Of a stretch of DNA of 64,000 bases, positions 51,775-62,518 are shown in pieces. The DNA lies in NCBI RefSeq assembly GCF_905475345.1, contig NC_066589.1:9857001-9921000 (forward strand). The letters run 5' to 3'. Every line of letters begins with the position of its first letter. Position 1 is the first letter of the stretch. The position numbers were made by a program, and so were the translations under genes. The notes under the pieces are model-generated. The model saw nothing but the letters and a program-made list of their open reading frames with translations. It did no database searches and had not been told where the DNA came from. Source of the DNA: Vespula vulgaris (Eukaryota; Arthropoda; Insecta; Hymenoptera; Vespidae).

Positions 51775-53354
51775 CATGCTTTTTTTCTTAGAAACTCACA
51801 CGTTTATTTTTACCCTCTCATTAAGTTTTACCGCCTCTTCGACGAAAGGATCAACGTGCGATAAAAAAATAGCCCATCGATGTAGCAACGTCGTACTATA
51901 CTTTGCATATTATATAGATAGTATACCTAACGATTGCACGTTTATATAAATCGCAACGGAGTTACATACAGAGACTCGATGAATTTTTTAGTATGCACTT
52001 TACCGAATGAGAATTCATACGCCCACTCGCGTACCTATATCCGGATAACCAGGTATATGTACAACGGAAACAGATTATTTTAAGGGATGTTTCTATTCTC
52101 GTACGTCTTCTATAAAAGGGAGTCGTTAAAAGCGATACGAATTACGAGAGTTCTTATTATCGTTATCGTGGATTAAAGCCGAAAGCACAACTAGGCGGTT
52201 TACGATCGAACGGTTATGAGAGTAGACGAACAGTTCTCCTATCCGTTTCGGATAACGTCCCAAAGAGACATCGAACTAGATAGTCGGTCCTGTTAACGGC
52301 TGTCAACCGAACGTAGGCGTGCTCTAACAAAGATTCGTAGGTGAATTCAAAGGTGAATTCGTATGTGCGTCTCGTACAACGTATGCCATTACATCGATTA
52401 GCAAGGATCACCATGAAACAGTGGCCGTACCACACTCGACTGCATACACGTGTACTCGAACAATACGCGGGGTCGTCCATTGTCTGACAGAGGATGCTGA
52501 CATAACCAGAAGCACGACCATTAATTTTATAGACTCAACACGCGTGCTCTCGAGTAAGCAGTATCGTAACCCGCGAGAATAAGCCGAAAACTTTCCGCTT
52601 CCTTTCCTTTCCAATCGTTCGTACTACTACGAGAGGATTCGTGGCAAACTTTACGGGGGATTACCCTTCGACAAATAACCGAGTTGGAAGAGAAAAGCCG
52701 AATTTAAAGATAAGAGAGTATTTTTATTACGGGGTAGATCTTTGCTAAGCGGTGTAGTCTCTTTGCGTGTTTGCGCGGAGTCCCGCTAAATTCTATTATC
52801 GGATTATGAGGGTAATCCGATTAATTGGAAAAGACATTTGATCGTATAATGATAGGTACTCATCTATTATCGAGAAGAAGAACGAAAGGCGTTAAGGAAG
52901 GAGATCGAATGAGATAGGAAAATCGCGTTCTATGTATGCGCGTAGATATAGGTAATATTCGACGTGCGATGGCTCTGCTGGAACCGTGTGTCGCTGTTGG
53001 CCTAGTATCAGCTGTAAGAATGATCTCAGAATAATCATCTGATTAAGCCAGAGGCTACTGTGTCAGTGCGGACACGTTGCCGAGTCGGTACGTGATCGCT
53101 CGCGTACTCGTGTGCTATGTGTACACACCTATTGTACGCGTCGATGCTTCCCCTTGTCGAACGATTCGTGTATATGTACATATGTGTGCGCGTGTGTGTA
53201 CATTATACACACACACACATATATATATATATATGAATTCAATTTTTTGCTTTCTCAAACGTCCTTCGATTTTTCTATCAATTTTTATTAGAAAGAAGGA
53301 TATCGAAGAAGGTTGGACCTTCTAAATCCTGTCAAATGGATTCGTCAGAAGAAC

Positions 53355-53393
<39 letters not shown>

Positions 53394-53947
53394 AAACGAT
53401 AACGGAGATTGCCTTTAGATAGGCGAGAACATATATGAGATGCGTTATACACGCGTCTCGTATCAACGTATGCATGTACGCGTGCTTCGTGTACCCGCGC
53501 ATTCCCTCGGGTCAATTAAGACATCTAGTAGCTATTCTACTATGTCCGACAATGCTGCGGCCATATTAGGTACGATACGACGTTAACCAAATGTATACGT
53601 TTAACTTATCTCTTACGTTCAAAGTTTTTCAATCGAATTCCAAAGAATCGACGGAAAGATCGATTCTTCGAAAACAAAGATCGTCGAAGAAAAAATATCA
53701 ATTGCCTCGGATAGATATAATGGACTTAACGTTAGGGATGGAAAATGGCGGTCACGGGGAGAACATCGAGATCGCTTTTCCTTATCAATTATTTCCTTTA
53801 ATGGAAGCATCCCATTTTCCTCGTGGTTTTGTCCATAACGAAAACTGGAAGGGAATTTAACGAGGCGCAATAACGAGCCGTTTCGATCGGCTTCTCGTTA
53901 GACGTTACGAGCAAATGTACGTAGAAAAGAGAGTCTGGTCTTTCTCT

Positions 53948-54002
<55 letters not shown>

Positions 54003-54394
54003 GTACATTTCTGCACTACGTGAAAATAATCGTGCCTTTTTATTGTATCTCGTCGTATTCTTTCCTCTATTTGTCGCTCGCTCGCTCGCTCGATAGCTAG
54101 TTAACTAGCCGGTCAGCTAGCTGTTTCATCGTAAAATTTCTTATTTTTTGTCGTAGGAAATAAAAGAGATAAACGGTCGACCACAGGGAAAAATTGTTTC
54201 GTCGTTCGCTCGACGCTTTTCCCGATCGAGAACTTTGCATCCAATCAAAGCCATCACGTGAACAGCTATTACATAAGAGGACTAAACGGGCTCTGCGCAC
54301 GGGTTCGCGCAGCAGTAGGAAACCATAGTTTAAATTTGCAAACTACCTAATGATAGGGCAGACCCGAACAAGGCCTCTGTAATTTTCAACTGCC

Positions 54395-54439
<45 letters not shown>

Positions 54440-56361
54440 TCTCTTGGATCTCTGTGATCCAAGATTCGAGCAAAGGAGAAGAACGCATCGATCGCGACCG
54501 ATCGTAAGATCGTTCGTCGAACGTATAAACAAGTTGGCGATGAATTTTAATCTTACCATTAAATCGTAGCAATTTTGACAAATGTATGAATCGACGAAAA
54601 CACGCGTTACATAAAACGCCGATTGACGCGTACGCGCGTTTTATTTCCTCCAACTCGTTTTCCCGAGTCCGGAGGTATTGCCTTACAAGCAGGAGAGATT
54701 CCAACAATTTAAAACGAAGTAATCCACATTCAGAGAATATTATACGGAGCATCAAGTGGATCCAATTTTGCGATGTTATTTAACACGGCTTCAAAACTTC
54801 GATGCGTCAGACGCCTTTAAATACACAACATGTCCGTAATAGTGTACAAAGGGAGACGTTGAAGGCAGAAAAACTAACGTGAATTACGATGTCGATGGTG
54901 AATATATAACGACGACTATTAATAAAATAGACTTTCGGAAAAAAAGATTTATCATCGTATACGTTGACGGATTATTCTTTCGAAAAGATAAATCGAAAAG
55001 AAAGAGAAAGAGAAAGAGAAAGAGAAAGAAAGAAGGAAAGAGTTAGATTAAATATTCAGAAAGAAAAAAATGAAAGATGGGAAGAAAGATGATCGTACGA
55101 GATTACAAAACGATCCTTGTTGAATAATAGAAAGAGTCGGAGGAATATTTTAGCATAAATGCCGAGCCAACACGACGCGATACGCTACGATAGGATGCGA
55201 TACGATAGGATACGATGGGATAAGGATACGTTACGATATTATACGAGACGATGCGATGCGACACATACGTACTTACACGTACGTATGCGCGAGAAAGAAG
55301 AAGAGATGGCTCCAAGGTGGATCTTTATTCGCGGTAGTTGCTTATATAGCATGTTGACACACGCCGCTTAATGTAGTTCAATCGAGTCAAGCCGCAAACC
55401 TGAAACGATACGATCGATCCCGAGCTCGTAAGTTTCCGAGCTCGTTTCTCTTCTCCGATGGAGCAGACGCGCCTCGCTTGTACGCTCGCGCTCGCACGAA
55501 TACACTACCAAACGTGGCACGTTGTTGTTGTTGTTGTTGGCCGCGTTTTCGCATACTGATTGACGACTAAACGTTATTTCGATGTATGCGATGCACGTTA
55601 TGTCGATGAACGCGAAACCACGAAAACGCTGAATTTTCGCCTTGTTAGGGGTTCCTCTATTAAATCCGGAACGTCGGCTTAATGACCGAATAACTTTGTT
55701 CTTTATTGAATTTTTCTCGGACGACTTTGATAAGTTTTCTCGAAATTAGAGAGGGAGAGATAGATAAAGAGAGAGAGAGAGAGAGAGGAAGAGAACCAGC
55801 CAAAGTTCAAATTCGACGTTCTCTCATGCGTTCGAGCAAGATAGATACGGTTCGTTAACGTTCTCGCGAGTCACTGCCTTTCCCGAATACAATGATAACT
55901 TCTCGAGTCTGGACGTTGCGAGTAGGAAAAAATATCTGATCGAAAGTATAAGACCAAATAAAATATCGCGTACAAGCGCAAGTCGCGCCTCGGTCGAGAA
56001 GGTGCGGCTACTTTCTAAACTGGTCTTGATCGGAGCCAGCCATATGGAGGTTATAACCGCGAAAGACGGATTTTCCTTCGTGGCCCTGACTTGCTCGAAC
56101 GCAAGGTCGACCTTAGCGAATCAACCTTCGGAACAGGTCGGAAATATCCTTTCGTCCTGATTCCGACGAAAAGGGAGGAGAGCTTCTGCTTCAACTTCCC
56201 GACCTGAATGATTCGCTTTCGAGTTTCCGCCTCCATCTAATCTCGAGAGAGAGAGAGAGAGAGAGTTTCCTATGCACTTTGTATACACATCATATACCTA
56301 TATACGTATAATACTTCAGCCGTTACGTACATATGTAGTAGAACGAAGTAGATTCTTCCTT

Positions 56362-56405
<44 letters not shown>

Positions 56406-59400
56406 GCTCTCTCTTTACCTATGTAGGTAAGTAAGCGTATTCGTTGCTGGACGTGCAACTATCGAAGGAGTTCTCGTATCGGTGACTTGGCAATGTCTAC
56501 ACTCGATCTCACTGGGCCATGGCCGCCCAGAGACTGCTGTAACGAACGAGGGCCGCATCAAATATTTTATTAGCACAAGATTAACGGACCTCCTTCCGCC
56601 CTTTTCGATCCTCTCTAACGGCGAAGGAACTACGCGTGCGTACGTTGAAACTAACGTTAATCGTTTCCGGTTCGTTCCCTTCTTCTCTTAGCAGGCTATC
56701 ATTAGATTCGACGAATAGACTTTTATCGTTCTATTTTTACAATCCTCCCTCTTTCCTCCCGTCGACGTTGTTTCCTTTGAAACAAAAAATATTTCCACGC
56801 TCTCTGCACGCATATGCTTGATGCTTTTTATATTCTACCTGGGGATAATTAGAAATTCTAAAGCTTCCTTTCGCGAGCGTCAATTACAGGGTAGGTACTT
56901 GTTTCCTCCAAAGGTTGCTTTCTTTTTTATCGTAAAAAAAACGAAAATGGAACGCTGACGCTATTTATATTTTTAAAATTTTCACGACAAAAGGAAAAAG
57001 ACAATTAAAAAAAAAAAAGAAGAAGAAGAAGAAAAAGGAGAAGAAGAAAAAAGGAGGAAACAAAAAAAAAAAAGAAGAAAGACGCGCACGCGCGTACAGG
57101 GAAGAACGGAAGAAAGGGATACTAGGGTCTTCACGGATTTCTAAGCGTTCATAAATTCAACCTTGATTGTCAGCCTGAATCGTAGGATATTCGGGGTCGA
57201 GTAATAAATGATGCATGAAAAGGAACGATACGGAACGAGTTTCGCGAGCGTTAAAACTTGGAACGAAAAGATCGAACAACCGAGAGAGTTGTCCGTTGGA
57301 AGGAGAATGAAATATTTGCATAGGATGTCTCTTAGTTCTGTATATCTATCTACGTAGGTAAGTACGTCCGTCGTGTAGCGCGATATATATTCATAGAATC
57401 GATATTCTCTTCATTGTCGAGACATTAAGACGACGTCATTGAAGTATGTAGGTAAAAAAAGACTAACGTAAGAGGAAAAATGAAAGAAACGAGAGAGAGA
57501 CTCGCGTTTGCTTTACCAAAGGCGACTCGGAAGGAGTGGGAAGGGGGAAGGAAGAGGGAGAAGGAACATCGTGTAGGTCAATTCGTTCCTTCCGGAGGCC
57601 GAGTCGATTGTTCCATTGACACGATACATTTCTAATGGTTCCGAGCCGCGAGAAAAACTTATCGACGGCGACAACGACGACGGCGACAGCGACGTCTCGA
57701 ATCATCGGCTTGCTTTTTTGCCTGCTTGCCTTTTTACACGGCACGACTGTAATTAACGAAAGCACGTCGTCGCGCAACTTACGGAGGGCGGCGTGCGAAG
57801 ACCGGAGGGACGCTTACAAGCGAGCGAGAGAGGAAGATGAATTTAACCGGGGGCGCAATTAAGATGACTTAATTAATTAATACGTCTCTATTCCTGCGTT
57901 AATTCCAGCGACCCTGACCCACGCCTACCGCGACGACCAAGAAGAGGACGTTTGTCCGTTCGTTTTTTCCTGTTCTGCTTCTTCTTCTTCTCCTTCTTCT
58001 TCTTCTTCTGCTTTACGTGCTCTTCTTTCTTTTTTTTTCTTTCCTTTTTTTTCTTCGGCTTCTTTTCCTCACACCTCGTTCGTCCTTCCGCATTTCTCAC
58101 ACCCGAGCTAAGTACCTATCTATCGTGAAATCCCCCCCCTACCTTTTTCTTTTTCTATTTATCCATCTCTTTGAGCCTTTCTACGGGAAGATAAAATAAA
58201 GAAAAAAAATTGCATTCGACTTGAAAGTAAAAGCCGAAGGAAGTAAGAGCGGTATAGCGTTAATGAACGCAACGCGATACGTTCGCTCGCCTACCGAGCG
58301 TTATAACGACTCGATCAATTATACTCAAGTAGCACGGATCGACAGCCAAACGTGTACGTTAGCATACTTATACATACGCTCACGCTATATGCGACTCTTT
58401 GAACGTTACACCGCGAACGATAGTCCACACCTGAAATCGCAGATGCCTTTCGACCGAGAGATTTTCGTTTCCGTAATACGACATAATTGATGTACGATAA
58501 AATTTATCTAGGAAATAAATTATTCTAATAACCGAAACGGAACTCGATAAGCGAAGGCGAAACCGAAGCAACTATTTTCAGTGCAAGCTTTAAACAACTG
58601 ACATCTGGTCTTCTTAGAGATCAAGGGTCACTTTTATATGTCGAATCGCTTGGCACTAATATCTTTGGCTTCCTGGAAGGATAAAAATAGTTTGCACACA
58701 TTCATGGGATTTCCAAAGCTCGCGCGTAATAGTTATATGTCCGGCTATTTATTTCCTAGCCGCAATCGATAACCGAGGGATGGATCTTGAAGAGATTCGA
58801 CGAAAATCGTATCAGCATCTTCCCGACTCCATCCATTTACTAAACGTACTTCCTATTTTATCCCCTCGTTAAAAACTTTATTACAACGAGTAAAAACGTG
58901 AATAGGCTGAACGTCAGGAGGGAACAAAATTCTCGTTCGCAGATGTGCTTCTAATATCATAAAGAGCTTCGTTAGCCTCTGCCTACGAAAAGATACGAGT
59001 ATCATCAAGCGCCATTCGAATAAAAGTTTCAGTTTCATCTGCTCCGAAGTCATAGAAAAAGCCTCCTCCGCTTCTCCTCCTCCCCCTCGTCTACTTTCTA
59101 TCCTCGACCGAGAGAGTACCTCGATGCTCGGCATCGTAGATACTCGCGTCCTAAGTACGGAGCGAGATCGTTCGCGCTGTGTCGGTAATTAGCTAAGATT
59201 CCGAATGGAAACGCCAAGCAATTTCAACCAATTAGAAGGACAAACGCGCATCGGGCTAGGGTATACTGTTTCATGCATTATGGAATGGCGTTGCATCGGC
59301 CGACACCGGAGCTAATTCCGGTCGTTTGATAATACGAGCAGTGCTTTCGAAAGAAGGGCTACGAATTCGAGCGGATTCTCGTAAATGTCTCTGCTAATAA

Positions 59401-62400
59401 GTAATCCGAGCTATCCGTGTACATAAAAGGGTATCTCTCCTCGATAAGGAGACGTCGGATTAGAGGGCCAAGCTTAGATCCCTTTTCGAACGATAAATTC
59501 CTCCATCTTTTTGAAACCGTATTTCTTTTTCCGACGGTGGCTATTCGATCTGCCTAGACGAAATCAACTTACGACCTTTTATATATATATATATGTATAT
59601 ATATATTTTTTTTTAATTAAAGAAGTACATCAGTATAGACAGCATATAAATTTTCTAGTAGGTACAAGCTGAAGCGTTAAGTGACTCGGGTAATCCGTCA
59701 ACGGCGCGTGAGAGCGAGAATTTAAAAAAGATCCTACGGTTACGCGTTTCTATTGTGTAACTCGCGCATACACAGATTACTTACATACCTACCTATGTAC
59801 GAACGTATTAAAAAATCATCGACGTATTATGCAACGTGAAAACGATTCGAAAGAAAAAGCAGACGATTACAAGGATGACGGGTATAGAGATAAGACGCTT
59901 CGTATTTATGATATTTCACGCTAAACAAGGAGCGTGGAACGTTAATCGATCCAATCGTTTCTCACGTTTCTTATCGAAGGTATTTCTCGAAAATGATCAA
60001 GGATCGGAATATATCGTATCTATGAAAGAGTTACGTAGATATATGTAACGCGTGTATGATCGATGATAAATAATAGGTCTCACCGGAAACTGGAGCAAGG
60101 ATGGATGACCCAGTGACCCGCCGCCTTTTGCCTGATCCTTTCCTTCATAAGTGCCTTCTTGCTGCCGAAGAGTTTCATCGCAAGCTTGTTATCCGTCGGC
60201 TGAAAGAGGGCTTGAAGTTGATTCTTAAGGAAGCTCTGTTTAACCTCCTGGCCCGGGAGGCCCGGGCCCGGTTCCTCTTTCGGCGTCCCATAGAGGGACA
60301 CGTCGTCCACTCCGAAGTGGACTTTTCCGCTGCCTTTGTAATTCATCTCGTTGCCTGCAAGGTAGAAACCAAAGGAAAAATCGTTTATCGTTTTTGATCT
60401 TGATATTTCTTTTTATCCGAAGGGTGGTAAACTTACGAGGAATGAAAACGTTCCCGGGCGAAATAGACTTGGACTCTAAGGGACTGTTTTTATCGTTGGA
60501 CAACAACGGCGTTCTCTGTCCCTCTAAAACGAAACTCTGGCTATCGACGAACTTTGAAAGATCTTCCATAGTTTCCTCTCTCTTTCTCTCTCTATCTCTC
60601 TCTCTCTCTCTCTATTTCTCTCTATCTCGGTCTTTGCTCTTTGCGAGCGAGCGTCGAAGGAGAAGACTCGAACAAACTGAGAATCGAAGACGTACCGAAA
60701 CTCGACTGAAGGAGGCAAAGAGGACGGCAGCGAATAAGAAGAGGAGGAAGGAGACGAAAGAGAAGAGGACGAGTGAAAGAGAAAGAAGAGGAACATAATC
60801 ACTGACCGGTTCTATCGAGAACTATGCTTCGCCTTCTACTTATTTATCTTGCGCGTCAAGCTCATGCAAATCTCAAGTTGGGATATATCGTGCCTTTTTC
60901 CTCGCCCTTGCGTGACATTCGCGATCGAAGGAAGAAGACTACGGCCGCCCGTACAAAGATTATCTCGCGTGACGCGTCGAGGATGTGCGTTCGACGACGA
61001 ATGACCGAGACCGAATGGAAGGATAATATACACGTAGCTCAAAGTTACATGTCCGTATTATATATTGTAGTATGCCTGCGTATAGATATGGGTATATAAA
61101 TTCTGTATATAATATTATATATGTACGTTCCGGAACCGGCTTCAAACGTGGCATCATTCCCTCGCTATCGTATCCTCATTCCTCGTCGAACTTTTATCGT
61201 CGCGCTACGGTGCTCTCACGTGAGATACTTTTGAAACGATTCGTTGACTTTGTATTTACATATATATATATATATATATGTATGTATATACGTATGCGTG
61301 TACGTATGTATATACGCACACCCATCTACATATGTATGAACGTAGACAAACTTTCGAATACCATCCAGCGGATAAAATTTTCCGATTGCCTATTTTTTAC
61401 TGCAAGCAACACTTCTCTGTGTCATTCTGTCCGGTCATTAATTCACGCATTTGCCTTTATCTTGTACCTCGATCTATGCAAACAAGATATAAATATATAA
61501 CCACTGCTTCTACCGTCGAACGTTGCGGAATCGAAATGACGATAGAAAGAGAGAAGGAGAGATACTTAATAAGCTCCTCTAATCGTTCCGCGATTTCGCT
61601 TGGCAACGTCGAGAGAGACGAAGCAATACGATAATGTATACAATATCAATAAATATGCAACTGCGACGATAGCTTCTTTATATTTCACGAGCCGATAATA
61701 GGCTCGTTACGCGCGTTAGCCGAACGACCGATTTAAAGTTTCACGCTCGCTCGAGCACGTCGATATATATGTACATATATATCCTCTCGATTACTCTCTA
61801 CCTACTTTACTCCGCCTAATACGATATGGGAATCCTCGTGAAAAGGGAAGAAAGAAAAAAAAAAGTGTGTTACGAGTAGAAATTGAAAATGTTGGAATAG
61901 AAATTGAAAAATCAGGGATAGAAGAGGTCGGTCACCTGTATCGCCCAAGAAGTCAGTGATGAGCAGCGCCTCGTCGTCTAAAGCGGTGACGAGACTGTCT
62001 GTACAGGTGTTGGTGTTCTCGATGCTAATCTTGATGCTGTCATCTTTGTTGAGTCTCGGATGATTGTTCGCGGCGGGGTTGTTACCGGCGTGGCAGTTGT
62101 TGTTGTTATTGTGGTTGTTGTTGTTGTTGTTGTTGTTGTTATTGTTGTTGTTGTTGTTATTGTTGTTGTTGTTGTTATTGTTGTTGTTGTTATTGGCGGT
62201 CTGCTGCTGACCGAGGTGGTGATGAGGCGAACGTACGGATTCTGTGCTACTGGTGTGTAAACTGATCCCGGTGGTAGCTCTTCCATTTACCAATCGTAGA
62301 CTCGGTGCACGTCGGCCGCCGACACTGCCACCGCCGCCACCTCCTCCGCCACCTCCCCCTCCTCCTCCTCCACCTCCGCCACCACCACCACCGCCTCCAC

Positions 62401-62518
62401 CACCACCGGTAGTGCTACTCACGGAACGGCCACCGACTCCACCTCCACCGCCGCCACCACCTTCGCCCTCCCTGAAACGCATAATCGACGTACAAATAAT
62501 TAGTCGATAAAGAGACAT
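33612..62518 (-). CDS. Ih: Ih channel (HCN, hyperpolarisation-activated cyclic-nucleotide-gated cation channel), long-N-terminus isoform
   Basis: Exons on the - strand: 62518-61936, 60354-60084, 50525-50362, 49534-49398, 49254-49117, 36782-36633, 36476-36258, 36184-36038, 35854-35737, 35621-35345, 34007-33851 and 33758-33612. They total 835 residues plus a stop. Exon 1 is a low-complexity N terminus. Exon 2 is the HCN N-terminal domain, ending HWVIHPCSSF. Exons 3-4 encode S1-S3. Exon 5 encodes S4, with Arg/Lys every third residue (RALRILRLAKLLSLVRLLRL). Exon 6 encodes S5. Exon 7 holds the pore with filter CIGYG, plus S6. Exons 8-9 encode the C-linker (QVEEYMAYRKLP). Exons 9-10 hold the cyclic-nucleotide-binding domain with FGEICLL and ARRVASVRA. 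Exons 11-12 encode the tail (LNKIGKN, GLLPRPKS). The protein follows Drosophila Ih closely. Known role: inward cation current in neurons, modulated by cAMP. Confidence 0.97.
35197..35344 (-). other. read-through extension of the Ih CNBD exon
   Basis: If the GTATAA donor at 35344 is not used, the frame continues from AAER into KLWLGLFYRVGVLIG and stops at 35197. That would give a channel that keeps most of the CNBD but has a different end. The donor is weak (GTATAA), so some read-through is conceivable. I treat the spliced form as the main one because exon 11 (LNKIGKN) matches the known insect tail. Confidence 0.35.
37478..37530. repeat. (GT)n-(GC)n alternating tract
   Basis: GT units, a short GC block, then GT again; another alternating tract capable of Z-form. 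Confidence 0.93.
38740..38769 (-). other. candidate 30-nt cassette microexon of Ih
   Basis: On the - strand, GTAGAGCAG precedes 30 nt, followed by a perfect GTAAGT donor. It reads VMYGSICDLA in phase 0 and would insert ten residues just before FLNMASVFM of S5. Mammalian HCN channels read HMTYDLASAVM at this place, so the DLA end is suggestive. The exon is very short and could be chance. Confidence 0.35.
39718..39838. repeat. (GA)n tract, interrupted
   Basis: Two long AG blocks with GATA/GCGA interruptions, embedded in a wider purine-rich stretch from about 39490 to 39860. On the Ih transcript strand this is a (UC)n tract. Confidence 0.95.
40318..40412. repeat. (TATG)n microsatellite
   Basis: Imperfect TATG and TATATG units. 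The open frames across it are repeat translations. Confidence 0.93.
40689..40761. repeat. (GA)n tract
   Basis: GAGATA lead-in, then about 25 GA units. It reads (UC)n on the Ih transcript. Confidence 0.95.
41386..41455. repeat. (AAAG)n purine tract
   Basis: AAAG units with A-run interruptions, about 320 bp on the 3' side (Ih strand) of the 108-nt candidate exon. Confidence 0.93.
41775..41882 (-). other. candidate 108-nt cassette exon of Ih (S4-S5 linker)
   Basis: On the - strand, TTTCTAG precedes 108 nt and GTAACT follows. The exon is open in phase 0 and encodes 36 residues, starting ILQNLQKKRTERRGRL, then SSDNMSKKKSGF, and ending SKSDLIFK. Both flanking Ih exons (S4 and S5) meet in phase 0, so inclusion keeps the frame. 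The insert is strongly basic and serine-rich, unlike the repeat-derived frames around it, which supports a real exon. Whether it is used is not shown by the sequence. Confidence 0.6.
41960..42150. repeat. (GA)n followed by (AGAAG)n
   Basis: Two GA blocks and then about eight GAAGA pentamers. It reads (UC)n on the Ih transcript and sits just upstream of the 108-nt candidate exon on that strand. Confidence 0.95.
43866..43935. repeat. (AC)n and (GC)n repeat, potential Z-DNA
   Basis: Alternating purine-pyrimidine stretch: CA units, then a block of nine or so GC units, then more CA. Confidence 0.9.
46698..46772 (-). other. candidate 75-nt cassette exon of Ih (S4-S5 linker)
   Basis: On the - strand, GGTTTGCAG precedes 75 nt and GTGTGC follows. 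The exon is open in phase 0 and encodes 25 residues beginning IPLYQQPERHYERR and ending PPQPDRTSK. It stands out as a GC-balanced, non-repetitive island in an AT- and repeat-rich intron. Both splice phases fit insertion between the S4 and S5 exons. The upstream open frame (MGLQ) is intronic. Confidence 0.55.
48265..48332. repeat. (ATA)n-(ACA)n trinucleotide array
   Basis: About 17 ATA units pass directly into about five ACA units. Confidence 0.97.
48720..48780. repeat. (TC)n tract
   Basis: Two TC blocks. On the Ih transcript this is (GA)n, opposite in sense to the tracts at 39.7-42.1 kb in the same intron. Confidence 0.95.
49748..49812. repeat. (GTC)n trinucleotide array
   Basis: About 21 GTC/GTT units in the Ih intron between the S1-S2 and S2-S3 exons. 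A + frame through it reads polyserine, then 60 ordinary residues, but I see no evidence for a gene. Confidence 0.95.
50682..50738. repeat. (TC)n microsatellite
   Basis: About 28 uninterrupted TC units, 157 bp upstream (on the Ih strand) of the S1-S2 exon. Confidence 0.97.
51728..51770. repeat. (TC)n microsatellite
   Basis: About 20 TC units. Confidence 0.96.
53358..53392. repeat. (CT)n microsatellite
   Basis: About 17 CT units. Confidence 0.96.
53938..54001. repeat. (TC)n microsatellite
   Basis: TTTCTC lead-in and about 24 TC units. Confidence 0.96.
54399..54442. repeat. (CT)n-(CA)n microsatellite
   Basis: CT units ending in a short CA block. Confidence 0.95.
56369..56402. repeat. (TC)n microsatellite
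   Basis: About 16 TC units, with an inverse-sense (GA)n at 56244-56265 about 100 bp away. Confidence 0.95.
60437..60569 (-). CDS. Ih: alternative first coding exon of Ih (short N terminus)
   Basis: On the - strand an ATG at 60569 opens MEDLSKFVDSQSFVLEGQRT, continues for 44 codons plus one base, and ends FIP at the strong donor CCTC|GTAAGT (60437/60436). Phase 1 matches exactly the acceptor at 60354, as does the other first exon ending at 61936. The join reads FIPRNEMNYK versus GDTGNEMNYK. With this exon the channel is 685 residues, close to known insect Ih lengths. The 5' leader is a (GA)n tract on the transcript strand, and no acceptor is seen in front of the ATG, so it looks like a true first exon with its own promoter. 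Confidence 0.8.
61936..62518 (-). CDS. Ih: Ih first coding exon with polyglycine and polyasparagine tracts
   Basis: Starting at MSLYRLIICTSIMRF, the exon encodes an 8-Gly run, a second run of about 27 Gly, then a run of about 26 Asn interrupted by one His and five more Asn. It closes with ordinary sequence (DDSIKISIENTNTCTDSLVTA, then LLITDFLGDTG) before GTGACC. The final segment and the phase-1 join to NEMNYK show it is coding. The exact start is uncertain: MRFREG thirteen residues on is another possible start, and CGTTTCAG at that place could even be an acceptor. Confidence 0.75.
62100..62198. repeat. coding (TTG)n array encoding polyasparagine on the - strand
   Basis: About 32 triplets, mostly AAC with AAT and one CAC on the transcript strand. 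It lies within the Ih first exon. Confidence 0.95.
62325..62420. repeat. coding (CCN)n array encoding polyglycine on the - strand
   Basis: Triplet array reading GGN on the transcript strand with mixed third bases, so not a pure microsatellite. Confidence 0.93.

Larger units (their letters stand above)
50526..60083 (-). other. 9.6-kb Ih intron between the N-terminal domain and S1
   Basis: No in-frame Ih cassette was found. It contains six (TC)n tracts on the + strand (near 50682, 51728, 53358, 53938, 54399 and 56369), an (AGAAAG)n stretch near 54995-55035, and degenerate GATAC repeats at 55159-55260. A + strand open frame at 57635-57862 contains a signal-peptide-like hydrophobic stretch and is discussed under findings. 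Confidence 0.65.

Noticed and set aside
62060..62510. Long + frames of polyvaline and polyproline
   Set aside because: They are the complementary-strand shadow of the Asn and Gly tracts in the Ih first exon.
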